A stretch of 64,000 bases of DNA from WVYX01 sp039592335 (GCA_039592335.1 JBDHBX010000012.1:1-64000); one strand, 5' to 3'; counted from the stretch's first letter, positions 15,753 to 24,382 are shown. The notes: a model not told the origin generated them from the sequence alone. Program-made: numbers and translations.

Positions 15753-16916
15753 ATGGAGAATATCATCAAGGCGGCGGTGGAGCGCGGGGCGTCGGACGTC
15801 CACATCAAGGCGGGCGATGTGTTCCGGGCGCGCATCGACGGCAAGCTCGTTCCCCTCACGAAGCAGCGGCTCAGCCCCGAGCAGACCAAGGCGATCGCGG
15901 CCAAGCTGATTCCGCTCGAGGCGGACCGGAAGCGGATCGAACAGATCCGAGATTACGACTGCTCGTGGGGCGCGGCGGGGATCGGCCGCTTCAGGGTCAA
16001 CATCCTGCGGCAACGGTCGTCGTTCATGGTGGTGATGCGGGTGATCCCGTTCGAGGTGCCGACGTTCCAGAAGTTGGGCCTGCCGACGGTGCTCGAGACG
16101 ATCGCGGAACAGGAACGCGGCATGGTGTTGGTGACCGGCGTGACCGGGAGCGGCAAGAGCTCCACGATGGCGGCGCTCATCAATCACATCAATGCCAAGA
16201 TGAACAAACACATCGTGACGCTGGAGAACCCGATCGAGTTCCTCCATCGCGATGCGAACTCGTCCGTGACGCAACGCGAGATCGGGCCGGACACGGAGAG
16301 CTTCAGGAGCGGACTGCGCGCGGCGATGCGGCAGGACCCGGACGTGATTCAGATCGGTGAGATGCGTGACGCCGAGACCATCGAAACGGCCATGAAGGCG
16401 GCGGAGACGGGGCACTTGCTCATCTCCACCCTCCATACGCCGGATCCGACGACGACCGTGGCCCGGATTGTCGCCATGTTTCCTCCCGAGGAGCAGGAAG
16501 TGGCGCGGGTGCGGCTCGCCGATTCGCTGCAGGCGGTCGTCTCCCAGCGGCTGTTGCCCCGGGCGGACGGCAAGGGGCGGGCCGCCGCGGTGGAGATCAT
16601 GCTGTGCACCTCTGCGATCCGCGAACTCATCGCGGATCGGGCCCGGGTGGGCGAGATCAGGGACCACATCGAGGAAGGTCGCGACGAGCACGGTATGCAG
16701 ACCTTCGACCAGCACCTGATGGACCTGGTCGTCGACGACACCGTGTCGTTCGAGACGGCGAGGGCAGCCGCGACCAATCCCGCCGACTTTGAGCGCAAGC
16801 GCAAGATGCTGGAGCGCGCCTCCGGCAAGGCGAAGAAGGAGGACGTCGAGGCGAACGTCGAGGAGGAAGACGGTGGCGGGAAGGGAAGGAAGAACAAGCA
16901 AGAAGAGGAAAGCTGA
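15753..16916 (+). CDS. pilT: Type IV pilus retraction ATPase PilT
   Basis: 387 residues, secretion-superfamily hexameric ATPase that depolymerises pilin for twitching. Walker A is GVTGSGKSST (near residue 130). The Asp box, Walker B (DPDVIQIGEMRD) and His box (STLHTPDPTTTV) follow, and the retraction signature AIRELI is present (TSAIRELIADRARVG). The last ~35 residues are charged and low-complexity (ending GRKNKQEEES). The ATG at 15753 fits the short N-terminus; the upstream in-frame reading lies in the dehydrogenase gene. No pilin or PilB genes are nearby. Confidence 0.93.
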   Translation: MENIIKAAVERGASDVHIKAGDVFRARIDGKLVPLTKQRLSPEQTKAIAAKLIPLEADRKRIEQIRDYDCSWGAAGIGRFRVNILRQRSSFMVVMRVIPFEVPTFQKLGLPTVLETIAEQERGMVLVTGVTGSGKSSTMAALINHINAKMNKHIVTLENPIEFLHRDANSSVTQREIGPDTESFRSGLRAAMRQDPDVIQIGEMRDAETIETAMKAAETGHLLISTLHTPDPTTTVARIVAMFPPEEQEVARVRLADSLQAVVSQRLLPRADGKGRAAAVEIMLCTSAIRELIADRARVGEIRDHIEEGRDEHGMQTFDQHLMDLVVDDTVSFETARAAATNPADFERKRKMLERASGKAKKEDVEANVEEEDGGGKGRKNKQEEES

Positions 16917-16944
16917 CGACGATCGGCTTGGGAGACGAGTGCTC

Positions 16945-17844
16945 ATGAAGCAGGACCGACCCAGCGGCCTACTGGTTCCGCTTACGACCCCGTTCGATCC
17001 AACCACTGGTGACGTCGCGCCGGTGGGCTTGCGCGAGAACGCTCGCGTCGTTCTCGAAGCCGGCGCCAACGGCCTCGTGGCCGCGGGCTCGACGGGAGAA
17101 GCCTCCCTGCTCTCGGAGGAGGAGTTCCGACAGGTGGTGGCCTGGCTCCGGGACGTGGTGCCCGGCGACCGCTGGCTCGTCGCGGGAACGGGGCGCGAAT
17201 CGACGCGGGCGACGGTGGCGGCCTGCCACGCGGCAGCCGAGGAAGGGGCGGACGCCGTACTTGTGCGCACGCCGGCCTACTACGCGCCGGTCTTCACGAC
17301 GCAGGGATTGATCGACCACTTCCGGCAGGTGGCCGACGCGTGCCCGGTGCCGGTCTTGCTGTACAACTTCCCCAAGCTCACCCACACCCCCATCACCGAG
17401 GCGGTCGCGGCGGCCTTGGCGGTGCACGAGAACATCTGGGGGATCAAGGATTCGACCGGCGATCTCAAGAACTTTGGGATGTACCACGACGTCGCACCCG
17501 GATGGGCGTTGTTCATGGGGACAGCGGAGAAGTACTACGCGGCTCTTGAAATGGACGCCGCGGGTGCCATCGCGGCCGCAGGCAACTACGCGGCTGCGGC
17601 CATCGTCGCCATCGGCACTGCCTTCGGTGCAGGGGACCGGGCCGGGGCTGGTGCGGTGCAGGAGGTCGTGGCGCCGCTTCATCGGGAGATTGTCGCGAAG
17701 CGCGGCATCCCCGGAATCAAGGCCGCCATGGACTTGGTGGGTCTCACCGGCGGGCCGGTGCGGTCCCCGCTCACCGATCTGGATGCCCGCGAGCGGGACC
17801 GCCTCGCGGGGCTGCTCCAGGAAGCTCACCTGACCGCGCACTGA
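16945..17844 (+). CDS. DapA/HOGA family aldolase
   Basis: 299 residues, class I aldolase TIM barrel of the dihydrodipicolinate synthase family. The Schiff-base lysine is K168 in GIKDSTGD and the catalytic Tyr is Y140 in LYNFP; the GSTGEAS phosphate-type loop is near residue 48. The arginine that binds the second carboxylate in true DapA (in the YNVPSRTG motif) is replaced (YNFPKLTHTP). The C-terminal GIPGIKAAMDLVG and GGPVRSPL recall eukaryotic 4-hydroxy-2-oxoglutarate aldolase. A lysine-pathway role is therefore uncertain; a 2-keto-acid aldolase is at least as likely. Confidence 0.85.
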   Translation: MKQDRPSGLLVPLTTPFDPTTGDVAPVGLRENARVVLEAGANGLVAAGSTGEASLLSEEEFRQVVAWLRDVVPGDRWLVAGTGRESTRATVAACHAAAEEGADAVLVRTPAYYAPVFTTQGLIDHFRQVADACPVPVLLYNFPKLTHTPITEAVAAALAVHENIWGIKDSTGDLKNFGMYHDVAPGWALFMGTAEKYYAALEMDAAGAIAAAGNYAAAAIVAIGTAFGAGDRAGAGAVQEVVAPLHREIVAKRGIPGIKAAMDLVGLTGGPVRSPLTDLDARERDRLAGLLQEAHLTAH

Positions 17845-17845
17845 C

Positions 17846-18955
17846 GTGGCGCCGTCCTGGGTCGCGGAACTGTTCGAGGTGCTTGCGGTTCCCCGACTGC
17901 CGGGAACGCCGGCACTGGAGGAGGTCGAGCAGGCCGCGTCCGAGCGGCTGCGGCAGCTGGGCTACCAGGTCGAGCCGTTCCGCTTCGCGGCCGCCCCGCG
18001 CCGTGTCGTGGCGTCGGTCGTCGCCGGCGCCGGTCTGGGCTGGGCCGTGTTGGCGCTAAGTCCCCTCCTTCTGATTCCTATTCCCGGGTGGACCGTGGCC
18101 CTCATCGGTGTGGGGGCACTCGGGCTGGTGGCGCTCGTGACCCATGGAATGGCCAAGGGCTACCTGCCCGTGCGCGCCGCCGCGGTCGAGGCCACGACCC
18201 TGGTGGGACGCCGCGGCGAGCCGGCCCTGTGGCTGGTGGCGCACCTGGACTCCAAGTCGCAGCGCGTCTCGCTGCGCGGGCGGGTAATCGGTGCGGTGAG
18301 TGCTGTCCTGGGACTCGCCGGATTGCTGGCGCTGCTCGCGCTCCGCATCCCCGGGCCCGTGCCCCTGTGGGCCATGGTGCTCGTCGTCCCGGCGCTCGTC
18401 GGGGGAGGAATCCTGTCGGTTGGCGCGCCGGGGAACGGGTCGGCCGGAGCGGTGGACAACGCCACCGGAATCATCGCTGCGCTCGTGGCGGCCGAGCAGC
18501 TCGTCCGCCACGACGACGTGGGCGTGCTCCTCACCGGGGCTGAGGAGTTCGGCATGGAGGGAGCCAGGGCCTGGGTGGCGCACACGCCGCGGAGCGGCGC
18601 CTTCGTCAACTTCGACGGGCTCGACTCGCGCGGTCGCTATCGGGTGCAGGTGCACTCCCCCGCAGTTGAAGGGGGGGAGTCGTCACCCTCCGCCCGCGAC
18701 GTTGCTCATGCGGTCGCCGCCGGCCTGGGCGACGAGGGGCACGACGCGGCGGTGCGGCCCTTGCCGTTCGGGACCTTCGTCGACGGAGCGGTGCTGGCGC
18801 GGGCGGGCATGCCGGGCGTGACGGTCAGTCGCGGAGACTGGCAGACGTTGGGGGTGGTGCACACACCGCGTGACGTGGCGGCGCGGGTGGATGTGGCGTC
18901 GGCGGTGCAGGCCGGGAGGGCGGCCGCTCGGGCGGCAGAACTCCTGCTCGGTTGA
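17846..18955 (+). CDS. Membrane-associated M28 family zinc peptidase
   Basis: 369 residues. The M28 di-zinc aminopeptidase pattern is present: His-Asp in VAHLDSKSQ, Asp in GAVDNATG, Glu-Glu in TGAEEFGMEG, Asp in VNFDGLDS and His in GVVHTPRD. Two or more hydrophobic segments (about residues 50-100) lie before the first zinc ligand, and another lies between the first and second ligands (about 150-185). The catalytic domain is therefore interrupted by membrane helices, which is unusual. The GTG start is 1 base after the aldolase stop, so the two are cotranscribed. The substrate is unknown. Confidence 0.82.
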   Translation: MAPSWVAELFEVLAVPRLPGTPALEEVEQAASERLRQLGYQVEPFRFAAAPRRVVASVVAGAGLGWAVLALSPLLLIPIPGWTVALIGVGALGLVALVTHGMAKGYLPVRAAAVEATTLVGRRGEPALWLVAHLDSKSQRVSLRGRVIGAVSAVLGLAGLLALLALRIPGPVPLWAMVLVVPALVGGGILSVGAPGNGSAGAVDNATGIIAALVAAEQLVRHDDVGVLLTGAEEFGMEGARAWVAHTPRSGAFVNFDGLDSRGRYRVQVHSPAVEGGESSPSARDVAHAVAAGLGDEGHDAAVRPLPFGTFVDGAVLARAGMPGVTVSRGDWQTLGVVHTPRDVAARVDVASAVQAGRAAARAAELLLG

Positions 18956-19000
18956 CTACCCGTTGACCCCGAAATAGCTTGCCCCAGAGGATGCCCCGGT

Positions 19001-19025
19001 GGGAGCCCCAGGGCCCTTTTTTTTT
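19001..19025 (+). terminator. Probable intrinsic terminator after the M28 peptidase
   Basis: A short GC-rich hairpin (GGG-A-GCC pairing with GGCCC/T, loop CCAG) runs directly into a run of nine T residues (19017-19025). It would end the mgtC-to-M28 transcript and insulate purA. The stem is short with one bulge, so efficiency is uncertain. Confidence 0.5.
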
Positions 19026-19044
19026 GGCCGGGAGAGTGACAACC

Positions 19045-20328
19045 ATGTTCGATCCTGATCGCCGTTGTGTGGTCGTGGTCGGAGTGCAGTGGGGGGATGA
19101 GGGCAAAGGCAAGGTGGTTGACGTGCTCTCGGAGCATGCCGACCTCGTCGTTCGCTTTCAGGGTGGAGCGAACGCTGGCCACACAGTGGTGAAGGGCGAG
19201 GACCAGTTCATCCTGCACCAGATCCCCACGGGGATTCTGCACCCCAAGGTCCGCTGTGTGGTGGGTAACGGGGTGGTCGTGGATCCCGAGACCCTCCTGG
19301 ACGAGATCGCCGAGCTCAAAGAGAGTGGAATCGAGGTCGAGGGCCGGTTGTTCATCTCGGACCGTGCGCACCTCGTGCTGCCCTACCACAAGGCGGTCGA
19401 GCGGGCTAGCGAGCGCCACCAGCGGATCGGCACCACGGGACGCGGCATCGGGCCGGCCTACGAGGACAAGTATGGGCGCCGTGGCGTGCGGGTGGCCGAC
19501 CTGAGGGACCCCGCAACCCTGGAGACTGTCGTGCGGGGGCGCGTCGACCGGGCGAACCGGTTGCTGGAAGCGCTCGGGGCGGAGGAGCGGATCGAGGTGG
19601 ATGAGCAGGTGGCGCTGCTCGAGCGGCTCGGCCCCAAGGTGCTCGCGCTGGCGGCAGATGCCGGCCGCGTGGTGCTAGAAGCTGTTCGCGGCGGGGAGCG
19701 CGTGCTGCTGGAGGGGGCCCAGGGCGCGCTGCTCGACGTGGACCACGGGACCTACCCCTTCGTCACCTCGTCCAACACCACGGCGGGCGGGGCCACCGTG
19801 GGGGCCGGCATCGGCCCGACCGCGATCGACGCGGTCCTGGGTGTGTTGAAGGCCTACACGACGCGCGTGGGCAACGGCCCGTTCCCCTCGGAGGCCGCCG
19901 CGGCCGATGCCGAGAAACTGCGTGCGTTGGGTGGCGAGTTCGGCGCCACGACTGGGCGCCCGCGCCGCTGTGGCTGGTTCGACGCGGTCGTGGCGCGCTA
20001 CGCCGCGGGCATCAATGGGCTCACGGACCTCGCCGTGACCAAGCTGGATGTGCTCGACACGATCTCGACGATCCCCGTGTGTGTGGGCTATCGGGTGGAC
20101 GGGGAGCCGCTCGACGCCTTCCCCGCCGATGCCGGCCGCCTGGAGCGGCTGGAGCCCGTGTACGAGGAGCTCGATGGGTGGGGCACGCCCACGGGGGAGG
20201 TTCGCCGGCTCGAGGACCTTCCCAAGCAGGCGCGAGCCTACCTGGACCGCATCGAGGCTCTACTGGAGACGCCCGTGCGCTACGTGGGCGTGGGGACGAG
20301 GAGCGATCAGATTCTCGAGGCTCGGTAG
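19045..20328 (+). CDS. purA: Adenylosuccinate synthetase
   Basis: 427 residues. PurA joins IMP and aspartate using GTP in the first AMP-specific step. The N-terminal GVQWGDEGKGKVVD P-loop carries the catalytic Asp, and NAGHTVV its His partner. The IGTTGRGIGPAYEDK motif, the GAQGALLDVDHGTYPFVTSS block and the C-terminal GVGTRSDQIL guanine site follow. The ATG at 19045 follows a GGGAGAG ribosome-binding site. The gene is single, between a probable terminator and a long gene-free segment. Confidence 0.97.
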   Translation: MFDPDRRCVVVVGVQWGDEGKGKVVDVLSEHADLVVRFQGGANAGHTVVKGEDQFILHQIPTGILHPKVRCVVGNGVVVDPETLLDEIAELKESGIEVEGRLFISDRAHLVLPYHKAVERASERHQRIGTTGRGIGPAYEDKYGRRGVRVADLRDPATLETVVRGRVDRANRLLEALGAEERIEVDEQVALLERLGPKVLALAADAGRVVLEAVRGGERVLLEGAQGALLDVDHGTYPFVTSSNTTAGGATVGAGIGPTAIDAVLGVLKAYTTRVGNGPFPSEAAAADAEKLRALGGEFGATTGRPRRCGWFDAVVARYAAGINGLTDLAVTKLDVLDTISTIPVCVGYRVDGEPLDAFPADAGRLERLEPVYEELDGWGTPTGEVRRLEDLPKQARAYLDRIEALLETPVRYVGVGTRSDQILEAR

Positions 20329-20333
20329 CGGCT

Positions 20334-20486
20334 CGGCGCGCGGCCGGGCACCTCCCGTCGCTCGCTGCAGTTGCCGCCAACCGTCCCCCCGCCGCGGCCC
20401 TTCCACCGGGAACGGCCGCTGGCCAGAGACACTCCGCAGCGGCGGGGCACTGATGCTCGCTCCGGGAGGTGCCCGGCCTTGCGCCG
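20334..20486. ncRNA. Candidate structured RNA downstream of purA
   Basis: A perfect 16-bp inverted repeat (20342-20357 with 20463-20478) is extended outward by a 6-bp stem (CGGCGC with GCGCCG). Inside, CAGT, GCC and CC at 20368-20378 pair with 20444-20452, and a terminal hairpin pairs GCGGCC (20394-20399) with GGCCGC (20414-20419), with an inner TTCC/GGAA stem. The result is a long rod with an internal bubble, resembling 6S-like RNAs in outline, but I recognise no family motif. It starts 5 bases after the purA stop, so it could instead be a 3' UTR structure. The strand is undetermined. Confidence 0.45.
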
Positions 20487-20511
20487 TCCCCGCCATCTGC
20501 CCGATCCCGTG

Positions 20512-20547
20512 GACGAAGAAACCCCCTAGGGCCGAAACCCTAGGGGG
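20512..20547 (-). terminator. Hairpin terminator of the tyrosine autokinase gene
   Basis: CCCCCTAGGG (20522-20531) pairs perfectly with CCCTAGGGGG (20538-20547) across a six-base loop. On the minus strand it is followed by TTTCTTCG. The T tract is imperfect, but the stem is strong and lies 175 bases after the minus-strand gene that ends at 20722. It would also block plus-strand readthrough from purA. Confidence 0.55.
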
Positions 20548-20721
20548 CGTCGCCTGCCACACACTGTGCGCCCTAGAACCGAGTGCGGGGCGAGGCGTCT
20601 TCGGTCTGCCCGACGTTAGGAGCCGGTTCCGGCCAAGCGGGGGGGCTCGGCTCCCGACAGGAATCTGGGTGCCGGGCGTGAGCCGGGCGTTGGCAACTCT
20701 ATGTTGTTGTGATTAAATGAC

Positions 20722-23094
20722 TTAGAGGTTTGCGGCGATGCGCGAGCGTAGCGACTGGCGTGGCGGTCGGCCACCGCGGCGCGAGGATTTGGCGGACTGG
20801 TAGTAGCTATAGTACCGGTCGCGCCGCGTGCTCACCCCGTTCAGCACCGTCCCGGCCAAGTGGGCCTTGACCTGGCGCAGCTGCTCCACCGCCCGCTGGG
20901 CCGCCGTCTCGTCGGTCTCCCCACTGCGCATGACCAGGATGGTGGCGTCCGCGATGGAGCCGACGACCTGGGCGTCGGTGACGGGCAGCGAAGGTGGCGT
21001 GTCGATCACTACGTACTCGTAATCGCGGCGCAGAGCGGAGACCATCCGGCGCATGGTGTCGGATCCAAGCAGCTCGGCCGGGTTGGGTGGAGACTTGCCG
21101 GCGGGGAGGACGTCGAGGTGCTCGGCGACGTCGGGGCGCACCGCTTCCCGCAGGTCGGCCTCACCGATGAGCACGTCGGTGAGGCCCGGCTCCTGCACGA
21201 GCCCAAACGACCGGTGCACCTGGGAGCGCCGCAAATCCCCGTCTATCAGCAGCGTCTTGCTGCCCCCCTGGGCGAGAATCAGCGCGAGGTTCACCGCCGT
21301 GGTCGACTTGCCCTCGCCGGGACCCGGGCTCGTGACCGCGATCAGCTGGAGCGGCCTGTCCGCTCCCAGGAACGTGACGTTAGTGCGCAGCGCGCGGAAC
21401 GCTTCCACCGCCGGGTCGCCCGGGCTCAGTTGGCTCAAGACGACGATCCGCTGGCGGCCGTTGGAGGACGAGGCGAGCTTGGCCTCCAGCGGGATGCGGC
21501 CCAGGACCGGCGCTCGCACGACCCGCTCGACGTCGGACGCGTCATGGATGGTCTGGTCGAGGTACTCCAGGAAGAACGCGCCGCCCAAGCCGAGCAGCAG
21601 GCCGACCAACAACCCGAGGATCAGCTTCTGCCGCAGGTCCGTCCCGATGCGGAAGGCAGCAGAGGCGCCGTCCAGAATCGTCACGTACGGCGCTATCGTC
21701 ATCTCCTGCATGCGCGCCTGCTGGTACTGTGTCAGCAGGTAGCGATACGTATCCTCCAGAATGCTGCTCTCCAGCTCCAGCTGGGCGATCCGCGTTTCCT
21801 TCCCCGGAAACGTCATGAGCCGGCCACGCAGCTGGGCAATCCGCTCGTCGATCGCCTCCTCCCGGTCGCGCAGCGCTCGCTTGGCGGCATCGACCGCCGC
21901 GTGCAGGCCAATGTTAGAGTCCGCGATGCGCTGGTCGATGGCCTGGACCTGGGGGTTGTCCTCGTGGAGACCGAGCGCGCCGGCAGTGAGGCTGCGGCGC
22001 TCCTCATACAGCTCCAGCAAGCGATTGACCTGGAACGAGAGCACGGTGTTCGCCTGCATGCCCTCGACGGCGGCGAGCCGGTTCAGCTCCTCGATGCCGA
22101 ACGTGTCGGATGCACCCACCGCGTCTTCGAGCGTCGAGAGCCGGACGCGGAGGCGTTGCTTGTCCTGCTCCGAGTCCGTGATCGAGCGGACGACGGCCTG
22201 CTCCTCGGACGAGAGATTGGTGATTCGCTGGCGCTCCTTGAACTGCTGGACCTCGGCCAGCTTCGCGCGGGACGCCTGCTCGGCCCGGTCGAGCTGTTCG
22301 GCGACGTACTCCCGCCTGCGCGCCGCGGCGGTGCGGGCTCGCTCGGCGCCGTCCTCCCGGAGCTCCAAGGCGGCCTGGTTCAGCACGGGCGGCACCAGGG
22401 TGGGATCATCGCCGGTGAACGAGACGTCCACGGCGTTGGTCCCCTCACGCACCCGATAGCCCAGCCCCGCCCGCACCCGAGCGGCGGCCTGGTCGGCGCT
22501 CACGATCGCAAACGGGATCGCGCGCTCGCCGTCGCCCCGCGGCAGCACCTGGAACGAAAAGCCGGGGCCCTCTGCCCGCTCGCCGTACGCGCCTGCCGCG
22601 AGGCGCGTCCCGTCGGCGTAGCGCAGCTCCCAACCTCCCGCCGGTCCCCGCTGGACGACTTCGTAGTTGCCCAGCAGGGCGCCGGAGTCCACCGCCACCT
22701 CGCTGAACGCCGTGCCGCGGTGCACTTCCGGATCCAGGACCTCGAGCTGCAGCTCGAGGGCCCCCACGACCCGCAGCGCCAGTGCCTGGGTGGTGAGGAC
22801 CAGGGCCTCGGAGAGAATGGGGTCGGTGCGCAACGCCAACTCGTCGAAGTCGATGTCGTCGAGCCGGGCAAACACCTGTTTGGGAGAGGAGATCTGCACG
22901 GTGAGGCCGGACCGGTAGCGAGGAATCGCGCCACGGCCAGAGAGCCATGCGCCGCCCGAGACGAGCAGCGTGAGCAGCACCACCAGGCGCCAGTGGCGCA
23001 ATACGACGACCCAGAGATCCCGCAAGTGGATCTCCTTGGGTGGTGCCGCCACCCGAACCGCGCCCGTGTCGCCGTTGCTGCTGCTATCGATCAT
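20722..23094 (-). CDS. Wzc-like polysaccharide co-polymerase / tyrosine autokinase
   Basis: 790 residues. The N-terminal Wzz-type chain-length domain has one helix near residue 35-50. A long periplasmic coiled-coil (GNVR-type) region follows, then a second helix near 485-505. The cytoplasmic BY-kinase has Walker A SPGPGEGKST (near 588), A' LLIDGDLRR (near 615) and Walker B VVIDTPPS (near 695). The C-terminus has a tyrosine cluster (DRYYSYYQ) for autophosphorylation. Such proteins drive capsule or exopolysaccharide export with Wza and Wzy and are reset by a Wzb phosphatase. None of those genes is nearby, so the gene is an orphan here. ATG start. Confidence 0.92.
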   Translation of the reverse strand: MIDSSSNGDTGAVRVAAPPKEIHLRDLWVVVLRHWRLVVLLTLLVSGGAWLSGRGAIPRYRSGLTVQISSPKQVFARLDDIDFDELALRTDPILSEALVLTTQALALRVVGALELQLEVLDPEVHRGTAFSEVAVDSGALLGNYEVVQRGPAGGWELRYADGTRLAAGAYGERAEGPGFSFQVLPRGDGERAIPFAIVSADQAAARVRAGLGYRVREGTNAVDVSFTGDDPTLVPPVLNQAALELREDGAERARTAAARRREYVAEQLDRAEQASRAKLAEVQQFKERQRITNLSSEEQAVVRSITDSEQDKQRLRVRLSTLEDAVGASDTFGIEELNRLAAVEGMQANTVLSFQVNRLLELYEERRSLTAGALGLHEDNPQVQAIDQRIADSNIGLHAAVDAAKRALRDREEAIDERIAQLRGRLMTFPGKETRIAQLELESSILEDTYRYLLTQYQQARMQEMTIAPYVTILDGASAAFRIGTDLRQKLILGLLVGLLLGLGGAFFLEYLDQTIHDASDVERVVRAPVLGRIPLEAKLASSSNGRQRIVVLSQLSPGDPAVEAFRALRTNVTFLGADRPLQLIAVTSPGPGEGKSTTAVNLALILAQGGSKTLLIDGDLRRSQVHRSFGLVQEPGLTDVLIGEADLREAVRPDVAEHLDVLPAGKSPPNPAELLGSDTMRRMVSALRRDYEYVVIDTPPSLPVTDAQVVGSIADATILVMRSGETDETAAQRAVEQLRQVKAHLAGTVLNGVSTRRDRYYSYYQSAKSSRRGGRPPRQSLRSRIAANL

Positions 23095-23237
23095 CGCCGT
23101 TCCTGGTTGCCTGCAGCGTCTCGATCAGCAAGAAGCTAAGGAGCGCCGCAGAATTGCACAAGTCAAGGCATTACATAATCTTACACGCCGTGCAGTCGCG
23201 ATGATGTGACGCGCGCACATAGTGAGTGACCTGTGCC

Positions 23238-24329
23238 ATGAATGACGGACCCCGGGGTGGGCGACGGGTCGTGGTAGTGGCCCAGCCCTTCAAGGAGACC
23301 CTGCCGATGGCTGAGGTCGCCGCGGCCCTTGCCGCCGGCGTCCGTGCCGCCGGAGCGGAGCCGTTCCTGTTGGGGGGGAGCGACGGGGGAGACGGGCTGC
23401 TGGACGCCCTGGGGCCGCACCTGGTGCGCCGTACGGTGCACCCCACCGAGGATCCCCTGGGGCGCCCGATCGCTGCTGAGATCGGTTGGCTCGATGACCA
23501 GACGGCGGTGGTCGAGTCCCGGCTCGCGTGCGGCGTGAGCTTGCTCGACCCCGGCGAGAGGACTCCCCTGGTGACCACCACGCGGGGCGTTGGGCTGCTG
23601 ATCGGGGATGCGGTCGCCGCGGGAGCGCGGCGCGTCTTTGTGGGCCTCGGTGGCAGCGCGACCATGGATGGCGGTGTCGGGATGGCGCGGGCGTGGGGGT
23701 GGGTGCCCCGGGACGGCGCCGGGGCCGAGCTCGCGGAGGGTGGTGGTGTCCTGGCGGAGCTGGCCGCGCTCGAGCCAGGTATCCCGCCTGATACCGAGTT
23801 GGTGGGGTTGTGCGACGTGCGTAACCCCCTGACCGGCCCGAGAGGTTCCCGCCTGTACGCTGCGCAGAAAGGCGCCTCACCCCCGGAGGTCGAACGTCTG
23901 GCCTCGGGCCTCGAGCGGCTCGCGGCGGTGGCGGCGGCAGAAGGAGAGGGCTCCCTGGCCGACGCCCCGGGCGCGGGCGCGGCGGGCGGCTTGGGGTTCG
24001 GGCTCCTCTACTTCGGCGGGGGCACGTTGCGAGAAGGCGCGACGTGGGTGCTCGAGACCGTGGGATTCGGTGACGCGCTACAGGGTGCGGCCTTGGTGGT
24101 GACGGGCGAAGGGGCGTTCGACCACACCTCGCTGGAGGGGAAGCTGACGGGGGAGGTGATTCGGCAGGCGCAGGAAGCCGGAGTGCCCGTGGTGCTGGTG
24201 GCCCCCAGGGTCACCGGGGCGCCCGACGGGGTCGTGGTGGAGTCGGGGGGCGGTGTGTGGTCCGCAGCCGACCTCGAGCGCCGAGCAGGAGAGGTGATCG
24301 GCCGCACCCTTCGCTTGATGGCGCCTTGA
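23238..24329 (+). CDS. Glycerate 2-kinase family (GarK/GlxK type)
   Basis: 363 residues. The family phosphorylates D-glycerate to phosphoglycerate, feeding glyoxylate or serine carbon into glycolysis. The start PFKETLPMAEVAAALAAGV corresponds to the family's SFKGSLSA block. GGSDGGDGLLD corresponds to the ADGGEGT loop, and FVGLGGSATMDGGVGMA and GAGAAGGLGFGL are further signatures. The ATG at 23238 is preferred; a GTG at 23226 is in frame. Its neighbour 14722-15750 (hydroxyacid dehydrogenase) could act in the same pathway but is not linked. The 143 bases upstream are a divergent intergenic region shared with the tyrosine kinase. Confidence 0.88.
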   Translation: MNDGPRGGRRVVVVAQPFKETLPMAEVAAALAAGVRAAGAEPFLLGGSDGGDGLLDALGPHLVRRTVHPTEDPLGRPIAAEIGWLDDQTAVVESRLACGVSLLDPGERTPLVTTTRGVGLLIGDAVAAGARRVFVGLGGSATMDGGVGMARAWGWVPRDGAGAELAEGGGVLAELAALEPGIPPDTELVGLCDVRNPLTGPRGSRLYAAQKGASPPEVERLASGLERLAAVAAAEGEGSLADAPGAGAAGGLGFGLLYFGGGTLREGATWVLETVGFGDALQGAALVVTGEGAFDHTSLEGKLTGEVIRQAQEAGVPVVLVAPRVTGAPDGVVVESGGGVWSAADLERRAGEVIGRTLRLMAP

Positions 24330-24343
24330 GGCCCGTCTATACT
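24315..24343 (+). promoter_or_regulatory. Promoter of the glycyl-tRNA synthetase gene
   Basis: TTGATG (24315-24320), a 17-base spacer and TATACT (24338-24343), a good sigma-70-type match (4/6 and 5/6). The -35 lies in the last codons of the glycerate kinase gene. The predicted leader is about 33 bases before the ATG at 24383. Confidence 0.75.
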
Positions 24344-24382
24344 TCGCGACTCGGTCCCTTTCAACACTGACCTCTGCAGCCC

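Larger units (their letters stand above)
20329..20721. other. 393-base gene-free segment between purA and the tyrosine kinase gene
   Basis: No convincing ORF on either strand. It holds a 153-nt foldable element (20334-20486) and a 10-bp-stem hairpin (20522-20547). A third inverted repeat pairs GGAGCCG with CGGCTCC around 20629-20656. The last ~20 bases before 20722 are AT-rich. The two flanking genes converge on this segment. Confidence 0.8.

Noticed and set aside
20334..20486. MITE or insertion element with 16-bp terminal inverted repeats
   Set aside because: No target-site duplication flanks the repeats and the internal parts also pair, which favours a folded RNA over a mobile element.
20048..20716. 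ORFs over the purA 3' end and the gene-free segment
   Set aside because: No ribosome-binding site, no family match, and the frames cross strong hairpins; the segment is better explained as non-coding.
20860..23139. A 759-codon plus-strand ORF opposite the tyrosine autokinase
   Set aside because: It is the exact antisense of a gene with clear Wzc and kinase motifs; its protein is low-complexity and Arg/His-rich with no recognisable domain, as expected for a shadow frame in high-GC DNA.
23095..23237. Firm promoter assignments in the divergent region between the tyrosine kinase and glycerate kinase genes
   Set aside because: AT-rich -10-like hexamers (such as CATAAT at 23174) exist, but no pair with a -35 box at acceptable spacing could be found.
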